Positions 26,445 to 35,932 of a stretch of 59,467 nucleotides of DNA are shown piece by piece. Within the stretch, counting starts at the first letter, position 1. Every line of letters starts with the position of its first letter. Source of the DNA: Caldilineaceae bacterium bin5. GTDB taxonomy: Bacteria; Chloroflexota; Anaerolineae; Caldilineales; Caldilineaceae. The stretch is taken from assembly GCA_002238445.1 (NCBI GenBank), contig MPML01000026.1:1-59467 (forward strand), read 5' to 3'. Position numbers and translations under genes: made by a program. The notes under the pieces are model-generated. The model was not told the origin of the DNA. It searched no databases and saw only the letters and a list, made by a program, of their open reading frames with translations.

Positions 26445-26663
26445 TCAAAGTGCATGTGTTTTGGGCCAGTCGTTAGACTGCTGCTCGAGTAACCTCTTGG
26501 ACAGTTCTCGAAACGCGCGTGTCTTTTCTTCCATATTCTCATAGGCGGCTTGTTCCAAAATGTGTCGCGCCTCGCTTTCAAGTGAACGATTGTTCTCGGC
26601 AGCACGTTGCCTTAGCCGCCTTACGATTTCATCGTCCAACCGTCGAACAAGAACCTCTGCCAT
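26445..26663 (-). CDS. FitA-like ribbon-helix-helix antitoxin, without its toxin
   Basis: 72 residues from ATG 26663, preceded by GGAGGAAATC. The N-terminus MAEVLVRRLDDEIVRRLRQRA and NRSLESEARHILEQA is the FitA/Arc-type ribbon-helix-helix, which binds DNA as a dimer and in complete systems represses its own operon and neutralises a VapC/FitB PIN RNase. The gene is normally followed with an overlap by the toxin gene. Here no PIN motif (VDTNVL or similar) is seen downstream, so the antitoxin appears orphaned or the toxin has decayed. Confidence 0.75.
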   Translation of the reverse strand: MAEVLVRRLDDEIVRRLRQRAAENNRSLESEARHILEQAAYENMEEKTRAFRELSKRLLEQQSNDWPKTHAL

Positions 26664-26880
26664 GATTTCCTCCAATGTGCACGAACACCGAAATGCCAGC
26701 ACTCCCCGGCTGGTTGTCGGAATGGATTGAATCCTAGTTTAACATATGTTCTGTTTCACCTTGTATACGAGGCTCACGGCAAACGGCGCGTTCGTGCAAT
26801 GGCTATGGTAGAATACCCGCAAACAGTCCACCGACGGTCAGCGGAGGGGCACAAGAGCGGAATCCTGGAGGACAGTTGAG

Positions 26881-27867
26881 ATGAGCAGCACGCAGGAATT
26901 GACCTACATCGCGGCCATCACCGATGCGATGGACGTGGAGATGGCGCGCGACCCGGAGGTGATCATCTTTGGGGAGGACGTGGCAGGGCCGTTTGGCGGC
27001 GCCTTCAAGGTTACAAAACCACTGACTGAAAAGTACCCGCCGGAGCGCATCTTTAACACGCCGATGTGCGAGAATGCGTTCATCAGTATGGGTACGGGAA
27101 TGGCGCTGATGGGGATGCGGCCGGTGATTGAGATGCAGTTCGCCGACTTTATTTCGAGCGGCTTTGACAGCATCGTTCAGTTTGCGGCCACCAATCATTA
27201 TCGCTGGGGGGCGCCGGTACCCTGGGTGATTCGCGCGCCTTGCGATGGCGGGCTGCGATCCGGCCCCTTTCATAGCCAGAACCCGGAGGCCTGGTTTACA
27301 CATTCTCCGGGCCTCAAAGTGGTGGCGCCGGCGACCCCTGCCGATGCCAAGGGCTTGCTGATCGCCGCGATCCGGGACAACAATCCTGTCATTTATATGG
27401 AGAGTAAGATCCTCTACCGTACGGAGCGCGGCCCTGTGCCTGAGGGCGAATATGTGGTTCCGATCGGAGAGGCCTGTACCGTTCGGGAAGGGTCGGACGT
27501 GTCGGTAATCACCTACGGAGCACAGGTACGGGAGGCGAAGGAGGCGGCTGAACGGCTGGCAGAGGAGGGGATCGAGGCCGAAATCCTGGATTTGCGGACT
27601 CTCAAGCCGCTGGACACGGAGGCAATCTTGGATAGCGCCCGCAAGACGGGCAAGGTGTTGATCGTCCACAGCGCTACAGGCAACACAGGCGTGGGCGCGG
27701 AAGTGGCGGCGCTGATCGCGCAGGAGGCATTTGAATGGCTCGATGCGCCGATTCAGCGGCTGACCGGTCTGGATATTCCGGTACCCTTCAGTCCGACGCT
27801 GGAGGATGCTTATCGCCCGAGCGCCGACAAAATTTACGCGCTGGCGAAAGAACTGGCGGCATTTTGA
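26881..27867 (+). CDS. 2-oxoacid dehydrogenase E1 component, beta subunit
   Basis: 328-residue transketolase-like protein of the pyruvate/branched-chain/acetoin dehydrogenase beta family. Recognisable segments are DPEVIIFGEDVAGPFGGAF, RIFNTPMCENAFISMGTGMA, GMRPVIEMQFADF and RSGPFHSQNPEAWF, and the C-terminal part has TGNTGVGAEVAALIA. The beta subunit forms the active site with an alpha subunit that binds thiamine diphosphate, and that complex passes the acyl group to E2. Neither E1-alpha nor E2 is next to it; upstream is an antitoxin gene on the other strand. GGAGGACAG precedes ATG 26881. The NUDIX gene starts two bases after its stop. Confidence 0.92.
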   Translation: MSSTQELTYIAAITDAMDVEMARDPEVIIFGEDVAGPFGGAFKVTKPLTEKYPPERIFNTPMCENAFISMGTGMALMGMRPVIEMQFADFISSGFDSIVQFAATNHYRWGAPVPWVIRAPCDGGLRSGPFHSQNPEAWFTHSPGLKVVAPATPADAKGLLIAAIRDNNPVIYMESKILYRTERGPVPEGEYVVPIGEACTVREGSDVSVITYGAQVREAKEAAERLAEEGIEAEILDLRTLKPLDTEAILDSARKTGKVLIVHSATGNTGVGAEVAALIAQEAFEWLDAPIQRLTGLDIPVPFSPTLEDAYRPSADKIYALAKELAAF

Positions 27868-27869
27868 AC

Positions 27870-28529
27870 ATGGCCAACAACAGCCTGAAACTGGCAACTC
27901 TCTGTTATGTGCAACGGCCCGGCCAGACCTTGATGCTTCACCGGGTCAAGCGGGCCAACGACTACCATGAGGGCAAGTGGAACGGACTGGGAGGCAAGTT
28001 CGAGCAGGGGGAATCGCCGGAAGAGTGTGTCGTGCGTGAGGTTTACGAGGAGAGCGGGCTACGGTGCATCGACCCGGCGCTGCGCGGACAGATCACCTTT
28101 CCCAACTTCGACGGCGAGGCCGACTGGTATGTGTGGCTCTTCGTCGCGCAAGACTGGACCGGGCAACTGATCGACTCGGAAGAGGGCAGACTGGCCTGGA
28201 TCGACAACGAGAGGCTGCTGGACCTGAACCTGTGGCCGGGCGACAGGATGTTCATCCCTTGGATGTTCGAGGAGCGCTACTTCTCGGCGAAGTTCCTCTA
28301 TCAGGACGGCGACTTTCAGGGCTACGAGGCCACCTTTTACAGCCCCGGCGGACGCATCGACCGTGAGAGCTACCGGCACCAGGCGGAGGAAGTAAAGCCG
28401 GATTTCGTGCCTGTATACGAAGCTGTTGATGACACGTACTGCTGGCTGTGCGGCGGCGCGGTAAGTAAGCGCCACTGCAAGATCATCTGCAGCCAGTGCG
28501 GATTTACGCGCGATTGCAGCGACCCCTAA
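27870..28529 (+). CDS. NUDIX hydrolase with C-terminal zinc-ribbon
   Basis: 219 residues from ATG 27870, two bases after the E1-beta stop, so probably translationally coupled. The NUDIX box is complete (GGKFEQGESPEECVVREVYE followed by ESGL), matching G-x5-E-x7-REUxEExGU, with the general MutT/8-oxo-dGTPase layout LGGKF. The C-terminus ends in a Cys4 module, CWLCGG...CKIICSQCGF, that can bind zinc. NUDIX enzymes hydrolyse nucleoside diphosphates linked to another group. The extra zinc-ribbon is not part of the basic fold and could bind nucleic acid or protein. Functional link to the dehydrogenase is not evident. Confidence 0.88.
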   Translation: MANNSLKLATLCYVQRPGQTLMLHRVKRANDYHEGKWNGLGGKFEQGESPEECVVREVYEESGLRCIDPALRGQITFPNFDGEADWYVWLFVAQDWTGQLIDSEEGRLAWIDNERLLDLNLWPGDRMFIPWMFEERYFSAKFLYQDGDFQGYEATFYSPGGRIDRESYRHQAEEVKPDFVPVYEAVDDTYCWLCGGAVSKRHCKIICSQCGFTRDCSDP

Positions 28530-28599
28530 GCGGCCCGGACTCTGTGTATTTGATTAGTCAGCAAGGCGCTTGCTTGCTGGCCGATTTCCAGCCCTATTG

Positions 28600-30630
28600 C
28601 TACTGAGCGAGGGCTTTCTCGCCGGCGGCGAGTACCTCCAGGATGCGGTCGGTATCGTAGACACAGCCTGCCCAAGTGCCGCCGCTGACCGCCTGAAGCG
28701 CCGCCCAGAGACGGGTATCATCGGGAAGGCGCGGGTCGGCAGCCAGGTCAGGATGAAGAGAGCGGCCGGCCAGTAGCTCCGTACCAGCCACCTGCTGGTC
28801 AGACCCGTCAACCCCGTTTCCATTACTCCCACTTCCATTTCTTCCGGGCGGCGTTACCAGGTTCAGGCTGCCGCGCAGGTTGACTGTGTCCACTTCAATC
28901 TGAATCGTATCTCCTTCACGCACGCGGCCGATTGCGCCGCCCGCCAGGGCTTCGGGGCCGATGTGGCCGATGCAGGCGCCGGTGCTGACGCCGGAAAAAC
29001 GGGCATCGGTAATCAACGCTACCTGCTTGCCGAAGGGCAGATAGCGCAGCGCCGAAGTCAATTGGTAAGTTTCCTCCATACCGCTACCCATCGGGCCGCG
29101 GCCGATCAATACAATAATGTCACCGGCCTGGACCGGCTTTTCGTGGTTGCCTTTGATGGCGGCGATCGCTTCGCGCTCGCTGATAAAGACCCTTGCGGGG
29201 CCGGTATTGCGGTAGACGCCATCGTCGTCAACCACTGAGGGATCGATGGCGGTGCTCTTGATGACCGATCCTTCGGGAGCCAGGTTGCCGGTGGGGAACG
29301 TGACTGTGCTGGTCAGACCGCGCTGGGCTGCGGTTTGCGGGTCCATGATGACGTTATCAGGGTCGATCCCGTCTTCCGAGTAGAGACGCTCACGCAGGCG
29401 CTGGCGGCGTTCGCTGTCCTGCCATTCGTCGAGCAGCTCGTCGAGGGCGCGGCCGTGGACGGTCAGGGCGTCGAGGTGCAGGAGGTCCAGGTTGCGCAGG
29501 TGGAGCATCACTTCGGGCACGCCGCCGGCGAGGAAGACTTGCACGGTGGGATGACCGGTGGGTCCGTTGGGCAGAACATCTACGAGTCGCGGCACATCGG
29601 CGTTGACGCGCTGCCAGTCGGCGACGGTTGGGCGGGGCAGACCGGCGGCGTGGGCGACTGCGGGGATGTGGAGCAGCAGATTTGTCGACCCGCCAAAGGC
29701 GGCGTGGACGACCATAGCATTGTGAAGCGCTTTTTCGGTGAGGATATCGGCACAGGCGACCTCATTTTCGTGTAGTGATACTAAGGCCCGGGCTGAACGG
29801 TCGGCTGTGTCCTTCCAAATGGGCTGACCAGAGGGCGCCAGCGCAGCATGCATGAGAGTGAGGCCCAGCGCTTCTGCCACGACTTGGGCGGTCGCGGCCG
29901 TGCCGAGGAACTGGCAGCCGCCGCCGGGCGAAGCGCAGGCGCGGCAGCCGAGTTCGGCCGCCTCTTCCATGGTGATTTCACCGTGGGAGAAGCGGGCGCC
30001 GATGGTCTGCACTTTGCCGGCGTCTTCGCCGCTGCTGGGGGGGAGGGTCACGCCGCCGGGCACGATGACAACGGGCAGTTCGCGCTGCGCGGCCAGGGCG
30101 ACCATCATCGCGGGCAGGCCCTTGTCACAGGTGGCGACGCCCATCACGCCTTTTCGTGTAGGCAACGAACGGATGAGGCGGCGTAGAACGATGGCGGCGT
30201 CGTTTCTGTAGGGCAATGAGTCCATCATGCCGGTCGTGCCCTGAGTACGGCCATCACAGGGGTCGGTGACAAAGCCGGCGAACGGGACCATGCCGAGCTC
30301 TTTGAGCCTTGCTGCCGCTGCCTCCATCAGCAGCCCGACCTCCCAGTGGCCGGTATGGTAGCCGAGCGCGATGGGCGAGCCGTCGGGCGCGCGGATACCG
30401 CCCTGTGTGCTGAGGATGAGGAACTCTGGATTGCGCAGGCGGCGGGGGCTCCAGCCCATGCCGGCGTCCTGCGTGAGGCCGAAGATGTCACCGCTGGGGG
30501 CGTTGCGCAGGAACTCTTCGTCCAGCGGCAAAGATCCGGTGGGGCCGTCGGCGTTTGTCTGGACGTTGAATAGACTGCTGTCGTCGTTGTCTACGGGGAT
30601 GGTGCTGGAATTCTTGGCGGCCATTGTCAT
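28600..30630 (-). CDS. IlvD/Edd family dehydratase, YjhG/YagF (D-xylonate dehydratase) type
   Basis: 676 residues, close to the 655 of E. coli YjhG and matching it along the whole length: LPSGD-like N-terminus ([20 protein letters not shown]), iron-sulfur ligands in [12 protein letters not shown] and [10 protein letters not shown], and the later blocks [30 protein letters not shown] and [17 protein letters not shown]. It should dehydrate xylonate or a similar aldonate to 2-keto-3-deoxy acid with an Fe-S cluster, in the Dahms/Weimberg-type oxidative routes. Near the C-terminus a Gly/Ser/Asn-rich insert (about 590-605) is not in YjhG. Lactonases at 23.2 and 32.6 kb and an SDR at 31.5 kb could supply its substrate. 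Confidence 0.92.
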   Translation of the reverse strand: MTMAAKNSSTIPVDNDDSSLFNVQTNADGPTGSLPLDEEFLRNAPSGDIFGLTQDAGMGWSPRRLRNPEFLILSTQGGIRAPDGSPIALGYHTGHWEVGLLMEAAAARLKELGMVPFAGFVTDPCDGRTQGTTGMMDSLPYRNDAAIVLRRLIRSLPTRKGVMGVATCDKGLPAMMVALAAQRELPVVIVPGGVTLPPSSGEDAGKVQTIGARFSHGEITMEEAAELGCRACASPGGGCQFLGTAATAQVVAEALGLTLMHAALAPSGQPIWKDTADRSARALVSLHENEVACADILTEKALHNAMVVHAAFGGSTNLLLHIPAVAHAAGLPRPTVADWQRVNADVPRLVDVLPNGPTGHPTVQVFLAGGVPEVMLHLRNLDLLHLDALTVHGRALDELLDEWQDSERRQRLRERLYSEDGIDPDNVIMDPQTAAQRGLTSTVTFPTGNLAPEGSVIKSTAIDPSVVDDDGVYRNTGPARVFISEREAIAAIKGNHEKPVQAGDIIVLIGRGPMGSGMEETYQLTSALRYLPFGKQVALITDARFSGVSTGACIGHIGPEALAGGAIGRVREGDTIQIEVDTVNLRGSLNLVTPPGRNGSGSNGNGVDGSDQQVAGTELLAGRSLHPDLAADPRLPDDTRLWAALQAVSGGTWAGCVYDTDRILEVLAAGEKALAQ

Positions 30631-30762
30631 TTCCTTTGCGGAGAAAGGCTCTCAAATTGGCTTATATTCTTTTGCTCTTTTGCTTGCTCTTTATAGCACG
30701 GGCGGGTAAGATGGACAACCACCGGACCGAGGCATTTCCTATAGTCATCCGGAATCCAAGAG

Positions 30763-31497
30763 ATGCAGAAATTGCAACGACGGGACGCATTTGGTCTGTT
30801 GTTGACCGACCATTTCGCGGGTGAGACCTGTAGTGAATTTATTGAACGCGATGACGGCTACCTGGTTGCTACCGACAACCTGACCGCCTACTTCGCAACG
30901 TTTGACGAATGGCCTCCCCGTTTCCAGCAGGCGATGGGATATGTGTGCGGGCGTGTGCTGGATGTGGGCGTTGGCGCCGGCCGTTTTGCTCTCTACCTGC
31001 AGGAACAAGGGCACGATGTAGTCGGCATCGATGTTTCGCCGGGCGCGCTGGAAATCTGCCGAAGACGGGGTGTGAAGGATGTGCGGCAGATGCCGTTCCA
31101 CAAGGTTGACGCTTCGCTGGGCAGCTTCGATACAGTCCTGATGTTGGGCAACAATTTCGGGTTGTTTGCCAACCCACGCCGGGCGAAGTGGATGCTGCGG
31201 CGTCTCAAGAGGCTTACCGGTCCAAACGCCCGTATTGTGGCCGAGTCGCTCGACATTTACGGTACCGACAAGCCAGAGCATCTTGCCTATCATGATCGCA
31301 ATCGCAGGCGGGGCCGGATGGCCGGGGAGATTCGCCTGCGGGTCCGCTACAGGGAAGTGATCGGCGACTGGTTTGACTATTTGATGGTTTCGCAGGCGGA
31401 AATGCTGGAGATTGTTGAGGACTCCGGCTGGCGCGTTGATGAATTCATCGGCAACAATGGCGGGCAGTATATTGGGGTGATCGAGAAAGAGGGATAG
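30763..31497 (+). CDS. Class I SAM-dependent methyltransferase
   Basis: 244 residues. Motif I is VLDVGVGAGRFALYL and the acidic end of strand 2 is VVGIDVSPGALEICRRRG; motif IV-like LGSFDTVLMLGNNFG follows. An N-terminal cap (1-55) precedes the fold, and the end of the protein (SQAEMLEIVEDSGWRVDEFI) is the usual last-strand segment. The substrate, a small molecule or something else, cannot be deduced. It is read divergently from the dehydratase with about 130 bases between, and is followed by the SDR gene after 54 bases. Confidence 0.88.
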   Translation: MQKLQRRDAFGLLLTDHFAGETCSEFIERDDGYLVATDNLTAYFATFDEWPPRFQQAMGYVCGRVLDVGVGAGRFALYLQEQGHDVVGIDVSPGALEICRRRGVKDVRQMPFHKVDASLGSFDTVLMLGNNFGLFANPRRAKWMLRRLKRLTGPNARIVAESLDIYGTDKPEHLAYHDRNRRRGRMAGEIRLRVRYREVIGDWFDYLMVSQAEMLEIVEDSGWRVDEFIGNNGGQYIGVIEKEG

Positions 31498-31551
31498 GCC
31501 GGCAACAAAGGGTTGACCACCGGCTTTCCGTTACGCACATGAGGTTAATCA

Positions 31552-32289
31552 ATGACTCGTAAAATCTTATTGACGGGCGCTGCCGGCAAGATCGGAAGCT
31601 TCTTCCAAGACGCCTATGTTGATGCTTATGAATTCGTCCTTACCGACATTGTAGAGCCGAAAGAGACGAAAGGGGCGCCCTTTACGCAGGCCGACCTGAG
31701 CGACTTTGATGCAGTTCGTCCACTATGTGACGGCATCGACACGGTGGTGCATCTGGGTGCGGACCCGAGCATGGAAGCACCATGGGAGAGCTTGCTGCCC
31801 AACAATGTTGTCGCCACGTACAATGTGTTTGAGTCGGCCCGGCAGGCCGGCTGCCGGCGGGTCGTCTACGCCAGCAGCATTAATGCAGTGTTGGGCTATC
31901 CGCGCGATCAGCAGGTTCATACCAGCCAACCGGTGTACCCAATTAACTTGTACGGCGCGACGAAGTGTTGGGGCGAAGCGCTGGCACGGTACTACTCGGC
32001 CGCGCACGGCCTCTCCTGCCTCTGTCTGCGTTTCGGGGCCGTACAGGATCGGGACACGGAATGGATCCATTGGGATCACGAGTATGTCGAGATCATCCAG
32101 ACTCTGGAGGACAATGCCAGCTTGATCGCGGCCGCGGTCGATGCCGGCGACCACGTGGACTTTGGCAACTTCCATGGCATCTCGGACAATCGCTTTAAGC
32201 GGCTGGATATGACCGACACCAAGGCGATCCTCAACTACGCGCCCCGGGATGACGCCTTTGAGATGGCGCGCCGGCGCGGCAACTTCTGA
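31552..32289 (+). CDS. NAD-dependent epimerase/dehydratase family protein (uronate dehydrogenase-like)
   Basis: 245-residue extended short-chain dehydrogenase. The nucleotide loop is KILLTGAAGKIGSFF, an Asp at the end of strand 2 (FVLTDI) favours NAD, and the catalytic Tyr-x3-Lys is in NLYGATKCWGEALA, with a Ser in YASSINAVLGYP. The length and the LTGAAGKIG start resemble bacterial uronate dehydrogenases, which oxidise glucuronate or galacturonate to the aldarolactone. Such lactones are substrates for SMP-30-type enzymes like those nearby. That pathway is inference from family and context. It may share a transcript with the methyltransferase gene upstream. Confidence 0.85.
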   Translation: MTRKILLTGAAGKIGSFFQDAYVDAYEFVLTDIVEPKETKGAPFTQADLSDFDAVRPLCDGIDTVVHLGADPSMEAPWESLLPNNVVATYNVFESARQAGCRRVVYASSINAVLGYPRDQQVHTSQPVYPINLYGATKCWGEALARYYSAAHGLSCLCLRFGAVQDRDTEWIHWDHEYVEIIQTLEDNASLIAAAVDAGDHVDFGNFHGISDNRFKRLDMTDTKAILNYAPRDDAFEMARRRGNF

Positions 32290-32305
32290 GCGCGCCCGGC
32301 GCGCT
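32289..32305 (+). terminator. Possible terminator hairpin after the SDR gene
   Basis: AGCGCGC and GCGCGCT pair around the loop CCG at the SDR stop codon, followed by the pyrimidine-rich TCTCTTCTT. No pure T-tract, so the call is tentative. It separates two convergent genes. Confidence 0.35.
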
Positions 32306-32320
32306 TGCGGCGCTCTCTTC

Positions 32321-32542
32321 TTAACCGAGGCTCTTCAATTCGGCATCGATAGCCTGCAATGTTTCCTGCGTAACACCCGCCTGCACCGCCTCCGGGTAGT
32401 AGGAGATCTGCTGCAAGGTCATGTGCATGGCCATGGGCAGGTCGGGATGGGTTGAGGCGCCGGGCAGGTGCTTCTCCAGGATTGCCTTGGCCCCCTCGTT
32501 ACTCAGCAGATCTTGCAACGTAGAGTGGATGCTGTAGGACAT
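32321..32542 (-). CDS. Small hypothetical protein resembling a C-terminal glycosidase-associated module
   Basis: 73 residues from ATG 32542, with GGAGAAGAG upstream; an upstream ATG at 32560 lacks a binding site. The pattern SxxxTLQDLLSNEGAKAILEKHLPG... MTLQQISYYPEAV... ETLQAIDAEL resembles a short helical tail often appended to secreted glycoside hydrolases and esterases. Here it is a free-standing protein. It is the third gene of a minus-strand run with the SMP-30 protein (30 bases before its start) and the SLC13 transporter. Function unknown. Confidence 0.6.
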   Translation of the reverse strand: MSYSIHSTLQDLLSNEGAKAILEKHLPGASTHPDLPMAMHMTLQQISYYPEAVQAGVTQETLQAIDAELKSLG

Positions 32543-32572
32543 TAGTATACTCTTCTCCATTTCGGAACGGGA

Positions 32573-33553
32573 TTAGGGTTGCTGCGCGCCTGCAGTTTCC
32601 ACATAAACGGCGTAGATTGACTGGCTGCTTGCCATGAAGAGCCGGTTTTTGCCCGCGCCGCCGAAACAGAGATTGGCGCAGATTTCAGGCAGATGAATTT
32701 GCCCGATCCGAGTCCGGTCAGGCGCGTAGCAATGGGCGCCGTCAAAGCCGGGACCGGCCCAACCGGCAGCGGCCCAGAGGTTCCCGTCTTCGTCGCAGCG
32801 GATGCCGTCGGCCATGCCCGGATTCATATCGACAAAGACGCGTCCATTTTCAAGCCGATTGTCGGCGGTTACGTCGAATACGCGGATGTGGGAGGGGCCG
32901 TCGGGGTCGTGGGAGCGGCCGGTATCGACGATGTACAGGAGCTCCTCGTCGGGCGAAAAGCAGAGGCCATTGGGGCGCAGGAAGTCGTCGGCCACGATGG
33001 CAGCCTCGCCCGAATCGGGGTCGAGGCGATAGACGCGATTGGGCAGTTCGGCTTCGGCGACCTGGCCTTCGTAGTTGAGCATGATGCCGTAGCCGGGGTC
33101 GGTGAACCAGACGCTGCCGTCGGAATGGACCACGACGTCATTGGGCGAGCTGAGACGCTTGCCTTCAAAGCTGTCCATCAGAACGGTTATCGAGCCGTCA
33201 TGCTCGGTGCGGGTGACGCGGCGGCCGGTGTGTTCGCAAGAAACAAGCCGCCCCTGACGATCACGTGTATTGCCGTTGGTGTGATGTGCGGGGCTGCGAT
33301 AAACGCTGACTTCGCCGCTTTCCTCGTTCCAACGCAGCATCCGATTGTTGGGAATGTCGCTCCAGATCAGGCAGCGTGCGTCTCCGAACCATACTGGTCC
33401 TTCGGCCCAACGGCAGCCGGTGAAGAGACGTTCGACAACGGCGTTGCCGATTCTGTATTTGCTGAAGCGGTCGTCAAGCACCTCGACCGCCGGGTCGGGG
33501 TAACGAACAGTTCCCCCGCTCCAGTCGCGCTCTGCCAGTGATGGCGTGGACAT
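32573..33553 (-). CDS. SMP-30/gluconolactonase/LRE family protein
   Basis: 326-residue six-bladed propeller. Metal residues: Glu in [14 protein letters not shown], Asn in [19 protein letters not shown] and Asp in [39 protein letters not shown] is the central signature. It is a paralogue of the protein at 23211-24110 but differs widely outside these motifs. It likely hydrolyses a sugar lactone and lies downstream of the SLC13 anion transporter on the same strand, 86 bases apart, so import of an acid sugar or dicarboxylate and lactone opening may be linked. The substrate is not determinable here. Confidence 0.9.
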   Translation of the reverse strand: MSTPSLAERDWSGGTVRYPDPAVEVLDDRFSKYRIGNAVVERLFTGCRWAEGPVWFGDARCLIWSDIPNNRMLRWNEESGEVSVYRSPAHHTNGNTRDRQGRLVSCEHTGRRVTRTEHDGSITVLMDSFEGKRLSSPNDVVVHSDGSVWFTDPGYGIMLNYEGQVAEAELPNRVYRLDPDSGEAAIVADDFLRPNGLCFSPDEELLYIVDTGRSHDPDGPSHIRVFDVTADNRLENGRVFVDMNPGMADGIRCDEDGNLWAAAGWAGPGFDGAHCYAPDRTRIGQIHLPEICANLCFGGAGKNRLFMASSQSIYAVYVETAGAQQP

Positions 33554-33639
33554 GTAACTTTCTCCTTCTATGTTAGCGATGGGTAAGGTTACTGTTGCTG
33601 CCGGACATTATCGCAGACCTGCCGCCTCGCTGCCCAGAT

Positions 33640-35580
33640 TCACAATGGCCAGAAAAACGGGATCAGTACTGTAGCCAGCCCCCACATGATGATCGTCAGC
33701 GGAACTCCAATGCGCAGGTAATCGGCGAAAGTATACCCGCCGGCGCCTCTGACAATGGCGTTGGTCTGATACCCCATCGGCGTCATGAAGCTGGCCGATG
33801 CGCCAAAGGCAATGGTCATCAGCAGAGGCTGCGGGTTAATTTGCAGTGTTGCAGCCAGAGAGAGCGCGATGGGAGTGAGGAGTACGGCGACGGCATTGTT
33901 GCTGATCAGCTGTGTCAGCAGGCTGGTGAAGAGGTAGAAAAGAGAGAGCATTACGACGGGGCTGACGTGCCCTGCAAGCGAGATCAACTGATCTACGAGT
34001 AGCTGAGCAAGCCCGGTTTTCTGCATCGCGATGCCCATAGGAATGGTGCCGGCCAGCAGCAGCAGGGTGGCGCCGTCCAGCGATGACATTGCCTCGTCGG
34101 CACGCAGGCAGCGAGTCGCTACCATGAGTGCTGCGCCTCCCAACGCCAAGACGACGATGGGGATTTCGGTCAGGCTTGCCAACAGGATGACTGCCCCCAT
34201 GATTATCAGGGCAAGGCGATTCTTGGCGTGCCTTACGATCGCCGACTCGACGCCTTCTACCAGCAGGAGTTTGAACAGCTCGCTCACTGTATGCAGGCCG
34301 TTGCGGGTTCCCTGGAGAAGGAGGACATCGCCGCTGTTCAGACGCGCCCGTCGCGGACCAACTCTGCGCTGACCGCCCCGCCGCTGTAGACCCAGCACAT
34401 GAACCTGGTGACTTTCTTCAAAATCCAGTTGGGCCAGTTGCCGACCGATGGCCACCGAGTCCGGCAAAATGACTGCCTCGACAGTTCGTATTGCGGGAGA
34501 GACGCCGGCTGACCTGTCGGAAGAGGGCGGCATTGACTGCCCGGGCTCTGAAACGGAGACAGAATATGTTTCGATGAAGCGGGAAATCAAGGGCGGCGCG
34601 CCGCAGACGACGAGGACGTCGCCTTCCTGAATTCTAAGCGACTCTGCCTCCTCCGACTCGAATCGTCTGACAAGGCCGAAACGCGAGGGATTGGGACGCC
34701 GCGCGCGATGAGGTTTGCCGTCACGCAAGAGTTCGAGCAGTTCGATCCGTTCCTGGGCCGAATCGCCGTTGCTGTGGATAGCCTTGTGCAAGTGGGTCAG
34801 GCGCCGGTGGTGGCGCTCTGATCTGCGACGGGAGAACTGGATTCCGGCGGCCTCGTTGAACAGTTCGCCAACGTTTTTGCCGAGCAGTGGACTCACCTTT
34901 TCCACCAGGAGTTCGGCGACAAAAGGCGTGTGCTGGTGGCGGCCCTCGCCAAGCCCGCCAGCTGGCGCGCGGTCAGGCAAGAGCTTCTGGCTAGTAAGAA
35001 CGACAAAGGTGCCGCCTGCCAAGGTGAAGATCAGGCCAAGCGGGGTGAAGGTCAGGAAATTGAAACCCGGTCCTCCGGCGGCGCGATAGAGATCATCTAC
35101 CAGGATGTTGGTGCTGGTGCCCAGAAGCGTAATTGTTCCCCCGAGCACTGCGAAATAGCTTAGCGGAATCAGCAGCTTGGACGGTTGAATGCGGAATCGC
35201 TGGCTGAGGGAAAGGACGACTGGCGCCATCATGACGACGACTGGGGTGTTGTTCATGATAGCGCTGGCAAGAGGGATGACGCCGCCCAACAGGACCAGCA
35301 GACGGCGGGGACTTCCGCCGGAGAAGCGGGCAAGACCGACCGTGACGATTTCCAGCGCGCCGGTGCGTAGCAGGCCGCCGCTGATCACAAACATTGCACC
35401 GACTGTAAGTGTTGCAGTGCTGGCGAATCCGGAGAGCGCCTCACCTGTATTGAGGATGCCGGTCAGTGCAAGCGCGGCAATGGCGAGGGCCGAGGTCGTC
35501 TCGGTCGCTAACCAGTCTGTCAGATAGAGATAGGTCGCCACGAAAAGAATGACGACAAGGATGATCATTTCTGTTGTCAT
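33640..35580 (-). CDS. SLC13/DASS family anion transporter with two TrkA-C domains
   Basis: 646 residues from ATG 35580 (an upstream start at 35667 adds a soluble leader not usual for the family). An N-terminal membrane half of about six helices begins MIILVVILFVATYLYLTDW and carries the NTP-type loop SAIMNNTPVVVMMAPV. A cytoplasmic region (about 205-410) has two TrkA-C/RCK-C-like domains (RIQEGDVLVVCG and LNSGDVLLLQG). A second membrane half has the matching loop ISNNAVAVLLTPIALS. This two-repeat layout is that of divalent-anion:Na+ symporters for dicarboxylates or sulfate; TrkA-C domains probably regulate it by ligand binding. First gene of a three-gene run. Confidence 0.92.
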   Translation of the reverse strand: MTTEMIILVVILFVATYLYLTDWLATETTSALAIAALALTGILNTGEALSGFASTATLTVGAMFVISGGLLRTGALEIVTVGLARFSGGSPRRLLVLLGGVIPLASAIMNNTPVVVMMAPVVLSLSQRFRIQPSKLLIPLSYFAVLGGTITLLGTSTNILVDDLYRAAGGPGFNFLTFTPLGLIFTLAGGTFVVLTSQKLLPDRAPAGGLGEGRHQHTPFVAELLVEKVSPLLGKNVGELFNEAAGIQFSRRRSERHHRRLTHLHKAIHSNGDSAQERIELLELLRDGKPHRARRPNPSRFGLVRRFESEEAESLRIQEGDVLVVCGAPPLISRFIETYSVSVSEPGQSMPPSSDRSAGVSPAIRTVEAVILPDSVAIGRQLAQLDFEESHQVHVLGLQRRGGQRRVGPRRARLNSGDVLLLQGTRNGLHTVSELFKLLLVEGVESAIVRHAKNRLALIIMGAVILLASLTEIPIVVLALGGAALMVATRCLRADEAMSSLDGATLLLLAGTIPMGIAMQKTGLAQLLVDQLISLAGHVSPVVMLSLFYLFTSLLTQLISNNAVAVLLTPIALSLAATLQINPQPLLMTIAFGASASFMTPMGYQTNAIVRGAGGYTFADYLRIGVPLTIIMWGLATVLIPFFWPL

Positions 35581-35903
35581 GGATAGACTGCTCAGGTGAG
35601 CAGGGGTCGAATATCCCCAACGATGGCCGGTGTACGTCGCTGCAAGGGCAGATGGGGGGCTAGACAACTGCCTGAGAAGCGCTGAAGGTTAAGACACTGG
35701 GGGTTGCATCTACTGTAACGCTTTTCCAACCTATTGTCCTACATTCGCATAGCAATAGGAACGAAACGCGCATCGGAATGTGCCAGACTGCAGAGCGCTG
35801 CAGGAATCAGGATAATGTCTTGATTGTGTGCAGTCAAGCGCGAAAGTGTCGAAAGAGGGCATTTTCCGCAATATTTTTTTCTGGTCGCAATGCAATCTTT
35901 GGG

Positions 35904-35932
35904 TTGACGGCGACATCGCCACATGATACTGT
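35904..35932 (+). promoter_or_regulatory. Candidate sigma70-type promoter of the sialidase-like gene
   Basis: TTGACG at 35904-35909 and TACTGT at 35927-35932 are separated by 17 bases, upstream of ATG 36004. Between promoter and gene, 35959-35977 forms CAGTGGC/GCCACTG, and a competing CACTGC/GCAGTG pairing overlaps it at 35942-35963. The rest of the 35581-36003 gap shows no gene. Confidence 0.4.

Noticed and set aside
26803..27897. 364-codon minus-strand frame over the E1-beta gene
   Set aside because: Antisense to a well-conserved dehydrogenase subunit, with no recognisable motif or ribosome-binding site.
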